Shown here: positions 1 to 7,052 of the stretch, one piece after another
Layout: each line of letters begins with the position of its first letter
How positions within the stretch are numbered: the stretch's first letter is position 1
From: CAZDXJ01 sp964509475
Lineage (GTDB): Bacteria > Pseudomonadota > Gammaproteobacteria > Methylococcales > Methylomonadaceae
Direction: 5' to 3'
DNA length: 10,087 bases
Assembly: GCA_964509475.1 (NCBI GenBank)
Contig: CAZDXJ010000083.1
Coordinates: 1-10,087 of the forward strand
Program-made: the position numbers and the translations under genes
Notes under the pieces: model-generated
What the model was told of the DNA's origin: nothing
Databases searched by the model: none
What the model saw: the letters and a program-made list of their open reading frames with translations, nothing else

Positions 1-64
1 CACGCGGCCCCGCTGCCCGCATTTTCTCCCCCCCGCGGAAGGCCCAGGGCCGGCAAACCACCTG

Positions 65-76
65 CCCCCCCCCCCC
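65..76. repeat. 12-nt poly-C tract
   Basis: Twelve consecutive C residues lie in a C-rich stretch that also holds a 7-C run at 28-34. The surrounding 1-140 region is much richer in G+C than the AT-rich promoter that follows it. On the minus strand a frame from an ATG at 139-137 stays open to the window edge (46 codons) and would encode a Gly run across the tract, but I do not recognise the peptide. The run could be a slippage-prone tract in the 5' end of a leftward gene, plain intergenic sequence, or a length error in the assembly. Nothing else in 1-150 is identifiable. Confidence 0.9.
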
Positions 77-157
77 GCAATCTGAATATTCCAGGTTACA
101 GGCAGGGTTCGCGCCCGGTGGCCGGTTCATTTTCCGCATCCATGCTCAAGCAGAGTA

Positions 158-186
158 TAGACAAAAAAACTTTCTGGACATATAAT
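158..186 (+). promoter_or_regulatory. sigma70-like promoter of the multicopper oxidase gene
   Basis: A -35 box TAGACA (158-163, 5 of 6 matches to TTGACA) is followed after exactly 17 nt by a perfect -10 TATAAT (181-186). A second TATAAT lies at 200-205. Transcription would start about 30 nt before the ATG at 224. The 17-nt spacer is ordinary and unlike the 19-nt spacer usual for MerR/CueR-activated copper promoters. I see no clear CueR-type dyad, so copper control is not evident from this sequence. Confidence 0.65.
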
Positions 187-223
187 TAGCAAACAATTAT
201 ATAATAATTAATCTAAATGCGAC

Positions 224-2146
224 ATGAAACCTTTATTTATAATATTGCTTTTCCTGGGTCCTGCATTTACGCTCCAGGCCAATTGGCAAATCAGGCTGAA
301 TACCCTTAATCATAGCCTGAGAAAACAACACGAACCGTTCAATCTCCAGCTGGAACTCCAATCCGATGATGCAAGCAAGGCCGATGTTTATGTTGCCGTG
401 CAATTGCCCGATAGCCGGTTACTTTTTATGCAGGCATCCGCTCTGTTTGCCAGCCCTGTCCGCTTTACGGAAATGCCTGTGCCCTATATGGCCAACATCA
501 GCGTTAATCAGAAAATCACTGGCTCCGTGTTGGAAATCCCCCAATTATCCGAAACACTGACCAATGGCCTGTATCATTTCTATGCGGTTGTCACCCGCCC
601 GGGTGCGAACGTGTTTCAGACAAGTTCATGGCAAACGGTCTTGGCACAGAAGAAGATCATGTATATCAATAATGATCATTTTCTGGCCATTCCGGAACAA
701 TTAACCGGCACAATCAATGCCCAGGGACAGAAGGTTTTTGATTTGACCCTGCAGAAAGGTCAAAAAAGTTTTTTACCCGGCACCCAAACGGCAACCTATG
801 GCATTAATGGTCATTATTTAGGTCCCACGCTACGCCTTTCCAAAGGCGATCAGGTTGCCTTTAACATCAGCAACCGCCTGGATGAAGCGTCAACCCTGCA
901 CTGGCATGGCGCTCATATTCCGGCAAAAATGGATGGCGGTCCACATCAGATTATCAAGCCCGATGAAACCTGGAAGCCTTCTTTTGAGATTAAACAGGTT
1001 GCCTCAACCTTATGGTATCACCCGCACCTGGAAGGTAAAACGGCTGAACAGGTTTACAAAGGACTGGCGGGACTGATGATTATTGATGACGATATATCCA
1101 ATCGCCTGGCCTTGCCTGGACGATACGGTATTGATGACATTCCAGTCATTGTACAAGACCGCCGTATTGCAGAAAACGGTGATATGAGTAGCCAGCTTGA
1201 AAATATGGGCGATATCATGGGCTTGCGTGGCCAGTATATTCTGGTGAATGGGAATATAACGCCTACTCTGGAGAGCCGCGCTGAGGTTATTCGCCTGCGT
1301 TTGCTGAACGGTTCCAATGCGCGGATTTACAATTTTGGATTTTCCGATAATCGTGAATTCTATCAAATTGCAAGTGACGGTGGCTTACTGACAAAACCGG
1401 TGGCTTTGACACGTATGCGTCTTGCCCCCGGAGAACGGGCGGAAATTTTACTCGATCTCCGGCAGGAGAGCGGACGATACCTGTTATTGCAAAGTTTTTC
1501 GGCTGAATTATCAGACTTGACCATAAAAAACGCCATGATGCGGGATGAACTGGATACAGGCACTTTTGAAATCCTGAGTATCCGTGTAGGCGCCTCAGGA
1601 GATAATAACTTATCCATTCCAGATGCATTAACCCCGATAACTCAAATACCGGTTGAGGAAGCGGTTATTAATCGTTCCTTCGTGTTGCAGGAACGAGGCA
1701 TGGATTCTCCAATGGGAGGAAGCCAAATGAATGGCATGGATAATTCAATGGGCGGCATGATCGGATCCGATAATACCGAAACCTTTGCCAATTTAAGCCG
1801 TATGGGCATGTTTCGTATCAATGATAAAGTAATGGATCGAACGCGCATTGATGAAACAATACGTTTAGGCGATACCGAAATATGGACTATCAATAATAAG
1901 GCTGATATGGCGCACCCCTTTCATATCCATGATATTCAATTCCTGATTCTGGATAGAAACGGCCAAAAACCGCCGCCTGGCGAAACTGGCTGGAAAGACA
2001 CGGTATTGGTTTTCCCTGATGAAAGCGTTCGGATTATTACCCGGTTTGAAGATTTTGCCGATATCAATGCGCCTTATATGTACCACTGCCACATATTGGA
2101 GCATGAAGATGCCGGCATGATGGGGCAATTTGTCGTTATTCCATGA
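224..2146 (+). CDS. Exported multicopper oxidase with N-terminal extension domain
   Basis: A 640-residue secreted multicopper oxidase of the three-cupredoxin CueO/laccase class, expected to oxidise Cu(I), metals or phenolics and reduce O2 to water in the periplasm. A Sec-type signal peptide covers residues 1-19 (cleavage after LQA; no twin Arg, unlike CueO). Copper sites are complete: HWHG (H226, H228), WYHPH (H266, H268), HPFHIH (H564, H567, H569) and HCHILEHEDAGMM (H621, C622, H623, H627, axial M632). This argues against a copper-free FtsP-like protein. The second motif continues HPHLEG where CueO has HPHQHG. Residues about 20-150 form an extra, apparently beta-rich domain before the first cupredoxin, making the protein about 120 residues longer than CueO. 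Residues 493-512 are Met-rich with six Met, as in cuprous oxidases. Shine-Dalgarno pairing before the ATG is weak. It appears to be a single-gene unit, convergent with icd. The class is sure; the substrate is unknown. Confidence 0.93.
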   Translation: MKPLFIILLFLGPAFTLQANWQIRLNTLNHSLRKQHEPFNLQLELQSDDASKADVYVAVQLPDSRLLFMQASALFASPVRFTEMPVPYMANISVNQKITGSVLEIPQLSETLTNGLYHFYAVVTRPGANVFQTSSWQTVLAQKKIMYINNDHFLAIPEQLTGTINAQGQKVFDLTLQKGQKSFLPGTQTATYGINGHYLGPTLRLSKGDQVAFNISNRLDEASTLHWHGAHIPAKMDGGPHQIIKPDETWKPSFEIKQVASTLWYHPHLEGKTAEQVYKGLAGLMIIDDDISNRLALPGRYGIDDIPVIVQDRRIAENGDMSSQLENMGDIMGLRGQYILVNGNITPTLESRAEVIRLRLLNGSNARIYNFGFSDNREFYQIASDGGLLTKPVALTRMRLAPGERAEILLDLRQESGRYLLLQSFSAELSDLTIKNAMMRDELDTGTFEILSIRVGASGDNNLSIPDALTPITQIPVEEAVINRSFVLQERGMDSPMGGSQMNGMDNSMGGMIGSDNTETFANLSRMGMFRINDKVMDRTRIDETIRLGDTEIWTINNKADMAHPFHIHDIQFLILDRNGQKPPPGETGWKDTVLVFPDESVRIITRFEDFADINAPYMYHCHILEHEDAGMMGQFVVIP

Positions 2147-2235
2147 AGCAAGGCATCCTGTTGACAACAGTCTGTTACAAATAAAGGTAATAGGTTGAAT
2201 ATGTTGTTATGTGATGAAACGCCCCAATTATACTG

Positions 2236-2260
2236 GTCGCGGCTAAAGCCGCTCCTACAG
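2236..2260. repeat. REP-like palindrome (GTAGGAGCGGCTTTAGCCGC family)
   Basis: The perfect palindrome GCGGCTAAAGCCGC (2239-2252) is followed by TCCTACAG. Read on the minus strand it gives CTGTAGGAGCGGCTTTAGCC and on, a well-known form of dispersed extragenic palindrome in gammaproteobacteria, usually mobilised by RAYT (TnpA-REP) transposases. It lies between two convergent genes, the typical position for such elements. It could also fold in either transcript and act at the 3' end. Only one copy is in the window, so family membership rests on recognising the motif. Confidence 0.7.
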
Positions 2261-2294
2261 TTTTGACCCGTTACCCAAATAAAAACCTTTAAAG

Positions 2295-2326
2295 CCAGCC
2301 ATGCAGAAAATAAGCTGTATGGCCGG
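2295..2326 (-). terminator. Hairpin downstream of icd, possible terminator
   Basis: GCCATGCAG (2298-2306) pairs with CTGTATGGC (2315-2323) around an 8-nt loop, nine pairs including one G-U, with two further outer pairs. In the icd direction the hairpin is followed by a TTTAAAGGTTTTT stretch rather than a clean U-run. It lies about 20 nt after the icd stop and is a plausible imperfect terminator for icd. It may also block read-through from the convergent oxidase gene. Confidence 0.45.
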
Positions 2327-2344
2327 AGCCGAAGCCTGACGACT

Positions 2345-3643
2345 TTATAAACAACTGATCAACACATCGGCAAATTCACTGCATTTCACTTCCGTGGCAT
2401 CATCCATCAAGCGGGCAAAATCATACGTTACCCGCCGGCTGGCGATAGCCGCATCCATTGCCCGCACAATGGCATCGGCCGCTTCATGCCAACCAAGATA
2501 ACGCAGCATCATTTCTCCGGAAAGAATCAAGGAACCGGGGTTGACTTTATCCAGGTTAGCGTATTTTGGCGCCGTACCATGCGTTGCTTCAAATATCGCC
2601 GTACCCGTCATGTAATTGATATTGCCACCGGGAGCAATACCGATACCACCCACTTGCGCGGCCAGGGCATCGGATAAATAATCGCCGTTCAGATTCAAGG
2701 TGGCAATGACATCGAAACTTTCCGGACGGGTCAACACCTGTTGCAAGGTAATATCGGCAATCGAATCCTTGATTAGAATGCGGCCGGATTGCAAAGCCTG
2801 CGCCTGCTCGGCATTGGCCGCCTCTTCTCCTGATGCCTCGCGGGTCCTCTCCCATTGCAGCCAGGTATAGGTTTGGCCGGGAAATTCACGTTCCGCAAAC
2901 TCATAAGCCCAGTTGCGAAATGCGCCTTCGGTGAATTTCATGATATTGCCTTTGTGCACAATCGTCACACTTTGCCGCTGATTGACCCGCGCGTATTCAA
3001 TCGCCGCCTTGACCAAGCGTTCTGTACCCTGCCGCGAAACCGGTTTTATACCGATGCCGGAGCTTTCCGGGAAACGGATTTTGGCGAACCGTTCAGGAAA
3101 ATGTTCTCGCAATAAATCCAGGAAGCGTGCGTTGTCCTCACGGCCTTGTTCAAATTCCAAGCCGGCGTAAATGTCTTCGGTATTTTCCCGGAAGATCACC
3201 ATATCGACCGCAGCCGGGTTTTTTACCGGTGATGGAACGCCCCGATACCAGCGCACCGGACGTAAACAAACATACAAATCCAGCAATTGCCGAAGTGCCA
3301 CATTCAATGAACGTATGCCGCCACCAATCGGCGTCGTCAAGGGACCTTTTATCGAAACCAAATACTCCCGGCAGGCATCGACCGTGCTGTCCGGCAACCA
3401 GGAATTGAACCGGTCATAGGCTTTTTGTCCGGCATAAATTTCCAGCCAGCGAATTTGCTTTTGTCCCTGATAAGCCTTGGCAACGGCAGCATCGAGAACC
3501 CGAACCGTGGCCCGCCAGATATCCGGGCCTGTGCCATCGCCTTCGATAAAAGGAATAATCGGGTAATCCGGTACCCGCAGTTTGCCATTATGCATAACAA
3601 TGCGCTCACCATCGGTGGGCGGTTTCAATTCAAAGTCGGCCAT
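2345..3643 (-). CDS. icd: NADP-dependent isocitrate dehydrogenase
   Basis: A TCA-cycle enzyme of the cytosol, oxidising and decarboxylating isocitrate to 2-oxoglutarate with NADP. The 432-residue protein aligns throughout with E. coli Icd (416 aa). Substrate residues are present: S112 and N114 in RSLNVALRQ, R118, R128, R152, K231 in HKGNIMKF, and metal ligands D321 and D325 in NGDYLSDALAAQ. NADP-type residues match E. coli: K360-Y361 (APKYA), V367, Y407 and R411. S112 corresponds to the serine phosphorylated by AceK in E. coli; no aceK is in the window. The chosen ATG (3643-3641) starts MADFELKPP and has GGGAG six nt upstream. The frame is open for 39 more codons upstream, with ATGs at 3760 and 3694, but that peptide is poor in family similarity. 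The gene is convergent with the oxidase and divergent from the second isocitrate dehydrogenase. Confidence 0.96.
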   Translation of the reverse strand: MADFELKPPTDGERIVMHNGKLRVPDYPIIPFIEGDGTGPDIWRATVRVLDAAVAKAYQGQKQIRWLEIYAGQKAYDRFNSWLPDSTVDACREYLVSIKGPLTTPIGGGIRSLNVALRQLLDLYVCLRPVRWYRGVPSPVKNPAAVDMVIFRENTEDIYAGLEFEQGREDNARFLDLLREHFPERFAKIRFPESSGIGIKPVSRQGTERLVKAAIEYARVNQRQSVTIVHKGNIMKFTEGAFRNWAYEFAEREFPGQTYTWLQWERTREASGEEAANAEQAQALQSGRILIKDSIADITLQQVLTRPESFDVIATLNLNGDYLSDALAAQVGGIGIAPGGNINYMTGTAIFEATHGTAPKYANLDKVNPGSLILSGEMMLRYLGWHEAADAIVRAMDAAIASRRVTYDFARLMDDATEVKCSEFADVLISCL

Positions 3644-3777
3644 AAAGGGCTCCCGTCGTGTTTTTTTGTTAATGACAACGCTTGTCTCGTTCATGCTATT
3701 GCGTCGGACAAGATTATCTTTATCAGGCGGATTTGCCAGGCAGTCGCACCCGCCAATCATTCCGCTACCTCCCGGTC

Positions 3778-3804
3778 ATTCTACACCAGGTTTGATTGAA
3801 TCAA
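3778..3804 (-). promoter_or_regulatory. Possible icd promoter with overlapping 13-bp palindrome
   Basis: On the minus strand TTGATT (3804-3799) and TAGAAT (3783-3778) resemble -35 and -10 boxes, but the spacer is 15 nt, short of the usual 17. The -35 candidate lies within a perfect palindrome, TTGATTGAATCAA (3792-3804). This recalls the FNR/Anr box TTGAT-N4-ATCAA but has a 3-nt centre instead of 4. A transcript from here would have a leader of roughly 130 nt before icd. Confidence 0.3.
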
Positions 3805-3845
3805 GAGGATACTTTCAAGGTTACAGCACTGGCTTCAGGATTTCC

Positions 3846-3946
3846 GTCCATGGACCTGGATTCCAGCCAATCCCTGCCGGAATGATGTTTATCGAGCCGT
3901 CGTTATTCCGCCACGGACTGGCACAATCCAGTGACAGGGATGTCAC
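3846..3946. repeat. Cluster of short hairpins, eroded repeat-like element
   Basis: Three small dyads lie close together in the divergent gap. They are the palindrome GTCCATGGAC (3846-3855); an ATTCC...GGAAT hairpin (3860-3883) whose text CTGGATTCCAGCCAATCCCT closely resembles dispersed intergenic repeats built on GGATTCCGGC/GCCGGAAT; and a perfect 6-bp stem GTGACA/TGTCAC closed by GGGA, a GNRA-type tetraloop (3931-3946). I read this as a degenerate extragenic repeat cluster. I see no gene in 3644-4128: rightward frames here are open but have no recognisable protein and cross the repeats. Confidence 0.45.
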
Positions 3947-4128
3947 GACCGACCCACAGCTTAAAATTCTGGGCCAATTCTTGGCAAAAAGACGGTTAAA
4001 TTCAGCCCTGTGTTACATCACGACACAACTCAACCCGCAAAGATTCCCGGCATTTTAAAGTTCCTGGTCTGCAACGGGAGTTTGCAAGCAAAACGCCAGC
4101 AAAATCAAGACGGAAAACAAACCCTTTT

Positions 4129-4158
4129 TTGAAATTGCATTATTTAAGGTCTTATAAA
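4129..4158 (+). promoter_or_regulatory. sigma70-like promoter of the NAD-type isocitrate dehydrogenase gene
   Basis: TTGAAA (4129-4134) and TATAAA (4153-4158) are spaced by 18 nt in AT-rich DNA, a good match to a sigma70 promoter. Transcription would begin about 35 nt before the ATG at 4201. A further TATTAT at 4164-4169 has no well-placed -35. Confidence 0.6.
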
Positions 4159-4200
4159 TCGTGTATTATTATGCGTTCTTTTATAATTTTGGAGTTATTA

Positions 4201-5211
4201 ATGCACGACGTTACGTTAATCAAAGGTGACGGTATCGGTCCTTCGATCATGGAGGCGGCTGTTAAAATCATTGACGCATCCGGCGCGAAAATCAACTGGA
4301 TAGAAGCGGATGCGGGTATGGCCGCCTACGAAAAACAGGGCACCCCCTTGCCCGATGCAACCATGGCCTCGATTGAAAAAACCCGCTTGGCCTTTAAAGG
4401 TCCTTTGACCACAATCGCTGGCAAGGGTTTTCGCAGTATTAACGTAGCATTACGGCAACAATACGAACTGTATGCCAATGTGCGACCGGCGAAAAGCTGG
4501 AAAGGCATCAAAACACCTTTTGCTCAGGTCGATATTGTCATTGTCCGGGAAAATACCGAAGGCCTGTACGCCGGCCTGGAACATTATCTCACCCGTAAAA
4601 AAGACATTGCCGAAAGTCTTGCCGTGGTTACCCGTGAGGGTTCGGAACGTATTATCAAATACGCGTTCGAATACGCCCGCGAAAACAATCGCCGCAAGGT
4701 CACGGTTTGTCATAAAGCCAATATCCTGAAATACACGCAAGGCCTGTTTCTTGATGTTGCCCGTGAACAAGCGGCTCGTTTCCCGGATATCGAGTTTGAT
4801 GAAAAAATCATCGATGCAACCTGTATGCACATGGTCATGGATCCGCACCAATTTGATGTGATTGTCTGTACCAATATGTTTGGTGATATATTATCCGACC
4901 TGACAGCCGGCCTGGTCGGAGGACTGGGTTTGATTCCAGGCGCCAACATTGGTGAAAACGCAGCCCTGTTCGAAGCAGTACATGGCAGTGCCCCGGACAT
5001 TGCCGGAAAAAATATCGCCAATCCAACGGCCGTCATTATGGCCGGTGTGATGATGCTCAATCATCTGGGTGAAACCGAAGCCGCAGATCGTATCAAAAAC
5101 GCCGTTATCAAAGTGATCGATGAAGGCCAATCGGTTACCCCGGATCTAAACCCGGCATCAAAAACCGGCACATCCGAAATGGCCCAGGCCATTATTGACG
5201 CAATGATGTAA
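4201..5211 (+). CDS. NAD-type isocitrate dehydrogenase (IDH/IMDH family)
   Basis: A 336-residue enzyme of the isocitrate/isopropylmalate dehydrogenase family, predicted to convert isocitrate to 2-oxoglutarate in the cytosol using NAD. Substrate choice follows from RSINVALRQ (S79, N81, R85), the Ser-x-Asn signature of isocitrate enzymes rather than isopropylmalate or homoisocitrate ones. R95, R116, K172 (HKANILK) and metal-binding D205, D229 and D233 are present. Cofactor choice follows from HGSAPDIAGKNIANPTA: D266-I267 replace the Lys-Tyr that binds the NADP 2'-phosphate, as in NAD-dependent members. It is shorter than Icd and resembles the compact bacterial and mitochondrial NAD-IDH type. 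The ATG at 4201 has GGAG six nt upstream. The frame is open upstream to 4129, but that stretch overlaps the promoter and lacks homology. It is transcribed divergently from icd. A tartrate- or homoisocitrate-type substrate is less likely. Confidence 0.93.
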   Translation: MHDVTLIKGDGIGPSIMEAAVKIIDASGAKINWIEADAGMAAYEKQGTPLPDATMASIEKTRLAFKGPLTTIAGKGFRSINVALRQQYELYANVRPAKSWKGIKTPFAQVDIVIVRENTEGLYAGLEHYLTRKKDIAESLAVVTREGSERIIKYAFEYARENNRRKVTVCHKANILKYTQGLFLDVAREQAARFPDIEFDEKIIDATCMHMVMDPHQFDVIVCTNMFGDILSDLTAGLVGGLGLIPGANIGENAALFEAVHGSAPDIAGKNIANPTAVIMAGVMMLNHLGETEAADRIKNAVIKVIDEGQSVTPDLNPASKTGTSEMAQAIIDAMM

Positions 5212-5227
5212 TTTTTGCGCTTCCCAT

Positions 5228-5251
5228 GAGGCAAGCCTGGCTGCTTGCCTC
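5228..5251 (+). terminator. Hairpin after the NAD-type isocitrate dehydrogenase gene
   Basis: GAGGCAAGC (5228-5236) and GCTTGCCTC (5243-5251) form a perfect 9-bp stem with a 6-nt loop, 17 nt after the stop codon. No T-run follows on either side, so this is not a classical intrinsic terminator. It may protect the 3' end or be a weak terminator. The rest of the 263-bp gap to pntA holds only a leader and a weak promoter candidate. Confidence 0.5.
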
Positions 5252-5320
5252 TATCGACGCCGTCCCAGACCAAATAATCCCCTGCCTTCCAACCAGCCGC
5301 TAAAAAAAGCCGGCAGCACA

Positions 5321-5365
5321 TTGCAAATTAAAAGGCAATCCCCTATGCTCTTGCTTGAGAAGAGC
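5321..5365 (+). promoter_or_regulatory. Possible pntAB promoter and leader hairpin
   Basis: TTGCAA (5321-5326) and TATGCT (5344-5349), each matching 4 of 6 consensus bases, are spaced by 17 nt. A small hairpin GCTCTT/AAGAGC (5347-5352 and 5360-5365) overlaps the -10 side. This is the best candidate I see between 5252 and the pntA start, but it is weak. It would give a leader of about 120 nt. Confidence 0.3.
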
Positions 5366-5474
5366 CATTGTATGTGCTTCAAACAAACAGACAATATCTT
5401 CTCGAAATAAAAAATGAATAATAATCTGGCTGTTTTTCACGCCTTAACCTTCATACGATTGAAGAGGAGACATA

Positions 5475-7037
5475 ATGAAAATCGGTATACCGAAAGAAAT
5501 TCACAGCGGCGAAAAGCGGGTGGCGACTACTCCCCCGGTCGTCGAGCAATTGCAAAAACTGGGGTTTCAAATATGTATTGAGTCTGGCGCAGGTGATTTG
5601 GCGAATTTTTCCGACGAAGCTTACCGGGAGGCAGGCGCGGAAATTGTCGCCGATGCCAAAACGCTGTGGGGTGGTTCAGACCTGATCATGAAAGTCCGAC
5701 CACCGGAAAAACACCCGGAACTGGCCATTGATGAAGTTGAACTGTTGCCGGAGGGGGGCAATCTGATCAGTTTCATCTGGCCTGCACAAAACAAGGAGTT
5801 GATGGAAAAACTGGCCGCAAAAAAAGCTACTGTGCTGGCAATGGACAGTGTACCGCGTATTTCCCGTTCACAAAAGCTGGATGCGTTGAGTTCAATGGCC
5901 AATATTGCCGGTTACCGGGCAGTTGTCGAAGCGGCGCAACATTTTGGCCGTTTTTTTACCGGTCAGATCACCGCAGCCGGCAAGGTTCCTCCAGCCAAGG
6001 TTCTGGTCATTGGCGCCGGTGTTGCAGGTCTTGCGGCGATTGGCGCTGCAAAAAGCATGGGGGCAATTGTTAGAGCTTTTGATACCCGCCCGGCGGTCAA
6101 GGAACAAGTCGAAAGCATGGATGCCGAATTCCTGATGCTGGAATTTGAAGAGGATGGCACCGGCGAAGGCGGCTACGCCAAAACCATGTCGGATGAGTTC
6201 ATCAAAGCTGAAATGGAGTTGTTCGCCCGTCAGGCCATGGAAGTCGATATCATCATCACGACCGCCTTGATACCCGGTAAACCCGCACCGGAGTTGATTA
6301 CCAAAGGCATGGTGGAAAGCATGAAACCCGGCAGCGTCATAGTCGATTTGGCGGCTGAGCAAGGCGGCAACTGTAAATTGACCGAGGCCGGCAAAGTGGT
6401 CAAAAAACACGGTGTTACCATTATCGGTTATACCGATTTACCCAGCCGCATGGCCGCGCAAGCCAGCCAACTCTATGCAACCAATCTGCGTCATTTATTG
6501 ACCGAATTATGCCCCGAAAAAAATGGTGAAATCGATGTCAACATGGACGATGAAGTCATTCGCGGCACAACCGTGATCAAACAAGGCGAAATCACCTGGC
6601 CGCCACCACCGCCAAAAATTTCAGCGGCTCCGGCCCCACAAACCGAAGCACCACCGGCAAAGGTGGAAGAGGAAGTCAAAAAATCCTGGTTACCCGAACC
6701 GGTGAAACAATTTCTACCCTTGATTCTTGGTGGTCTTGCATTATATGGCGTCGGCGCAACCGCTCCGGCTTCGTTTATGTCGCATTTCACGGTTTTTGTT
6801 CTGGCCTGTTTTGTCGGCTATCAGGTTATATGGAATGTCACGCCTTCCCTGCATACACCGTTGATGAGTGTAACCAATGCCATTAGCGGCATTATTATCA
6901 TTGGCGCTCTGGTGCAAATATCCGCGCCCGGTGTACTCATATCGATACTGGCAGGACTTGCCGTATTGATTGCGTCAATCAATATTGCGGGTGGTTTTTT
7001 GGTTACCCGGCGTATGTTGGAAATGTTCAGGAAATAA
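5475..7037 (+). CDS. pntA: NAD(P) transhydrogenase subunit alpha
   Basis: Alpha subunit of the proton-translocating nicotinamide nucleotide transhydrogenase, which couples hydride transfer from NADH to NADP+ to proton entry. At 520 aa it matches the fused E. coli-type PntA (510 aa), not the split PntAA/PntAB form. Residues 1 to about 380 are the soluble NAD(H)-binding domain I. It has the dinucleotide motif GAGVAG (180-185), the R-Q-D loop (R128, Q133, D136, then S139) and the mobile-loop Tyr Y234 (EGGYAK). A Pro/Ala-rich linker (about 376-410) leads to four predicted inner-membrane helices (about 412-508). AGGAGA lies 4 nt before the ATG. pntB follows 15 nt after the stop, so the two form an operon. 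All expected motifs are intact. Confidence 0.98.
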   Translation: MKIGIPKEIHSGEKRVATTPPVVEQLQKLGFQICIESGAGDLANFSDEAYREAGAEIVADAKTLWGGSDLIMKVRPPEKHPELAIDEVELLPEGGNLISFIWPAQNKELMEKLAAKKATVLAMDSVPRISRSQKLDALSSMANIAGYRAVVEAAQHFGRFFTGQITAAGKVPPAKVLVIGAGVAGLAAIGAAKSMGAIVRAFDTRPAVKEQVESMDAEFLMLEFEEDGTGEGGYAKTMSDEFIKAEMELFARQAMEVDIIITTALIPGKPAPELITKGMVESMKPGSVIVDLAAEQGGNCKLTEAGKVVKKHGVTIIGYTDLPSRMAAQASQLYATNLRHLLTELCPEKNGEIDVNMDDEVIRGTTVIKQGEITWPPPPPKISAAPAPQTEAPPAKVEEEVKKSWLPEPVKQFLPLILGGLALYGVGATAPASFMSHFTVFVLACFVGYQVIWNVTPSLHTPLMSVTNAISGIIIIGALVQISAPGVLISILAGLAVLIASINIAGGFLVTRRMLEMFRK

Positions 7038-7052
7038 GTGAGGAGTTAAAAC

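Noticed and set aside
95..125. GGTTCGCGCCC text resembling a tRNA T-arm
   Set aside because: No acceptor stem, anticodon arm or D arm can be drawn around it on either strand.
1010..1366. Minus-strand open frames inside the multicopper oxidase gene
   Set aside because: They are antisense shadows of a gene with complete copper motifs. They have no independent motifs or ribosome sites.
2160..2185. TTGACA after the multicopper oxidase stop as a promoter
   Set aside because: No -10 box lies at a suitable distance and no rightward gene follows before the convergent icd.
3644..3760. N-terminal extension of Icd by 39 residues
   Set aside because: The frame is open, but the extra peptide (MIGGCDCLANPP...) has no similarity to Icd. 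The ATG at 3643 has a good GGGAG site and gives the usual family start.
3933..3943. GACAGGGATGT shared with 10037-10047 as evidence for one repeat family
   Set aside because: An 11-base exact match is expected by chance several times within 10 kb, and the flanks do not align.
3582..4058. Rightward 158-codon open frame in the icd upstream region
   Set aside because: It overlaps the icd coding start on the other strand, runs through repeat-like hairpins, and has no recognisable domain or good ribosome site at its start.
4129..4200. Upstream start for the NAD-type isocitrate dehydrogenase
   Set aside because: It would need a TTG start inside the promoter and adds 24 residues before the family-typical start. 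The ATG at 4201 has GGAG at proper spacing.
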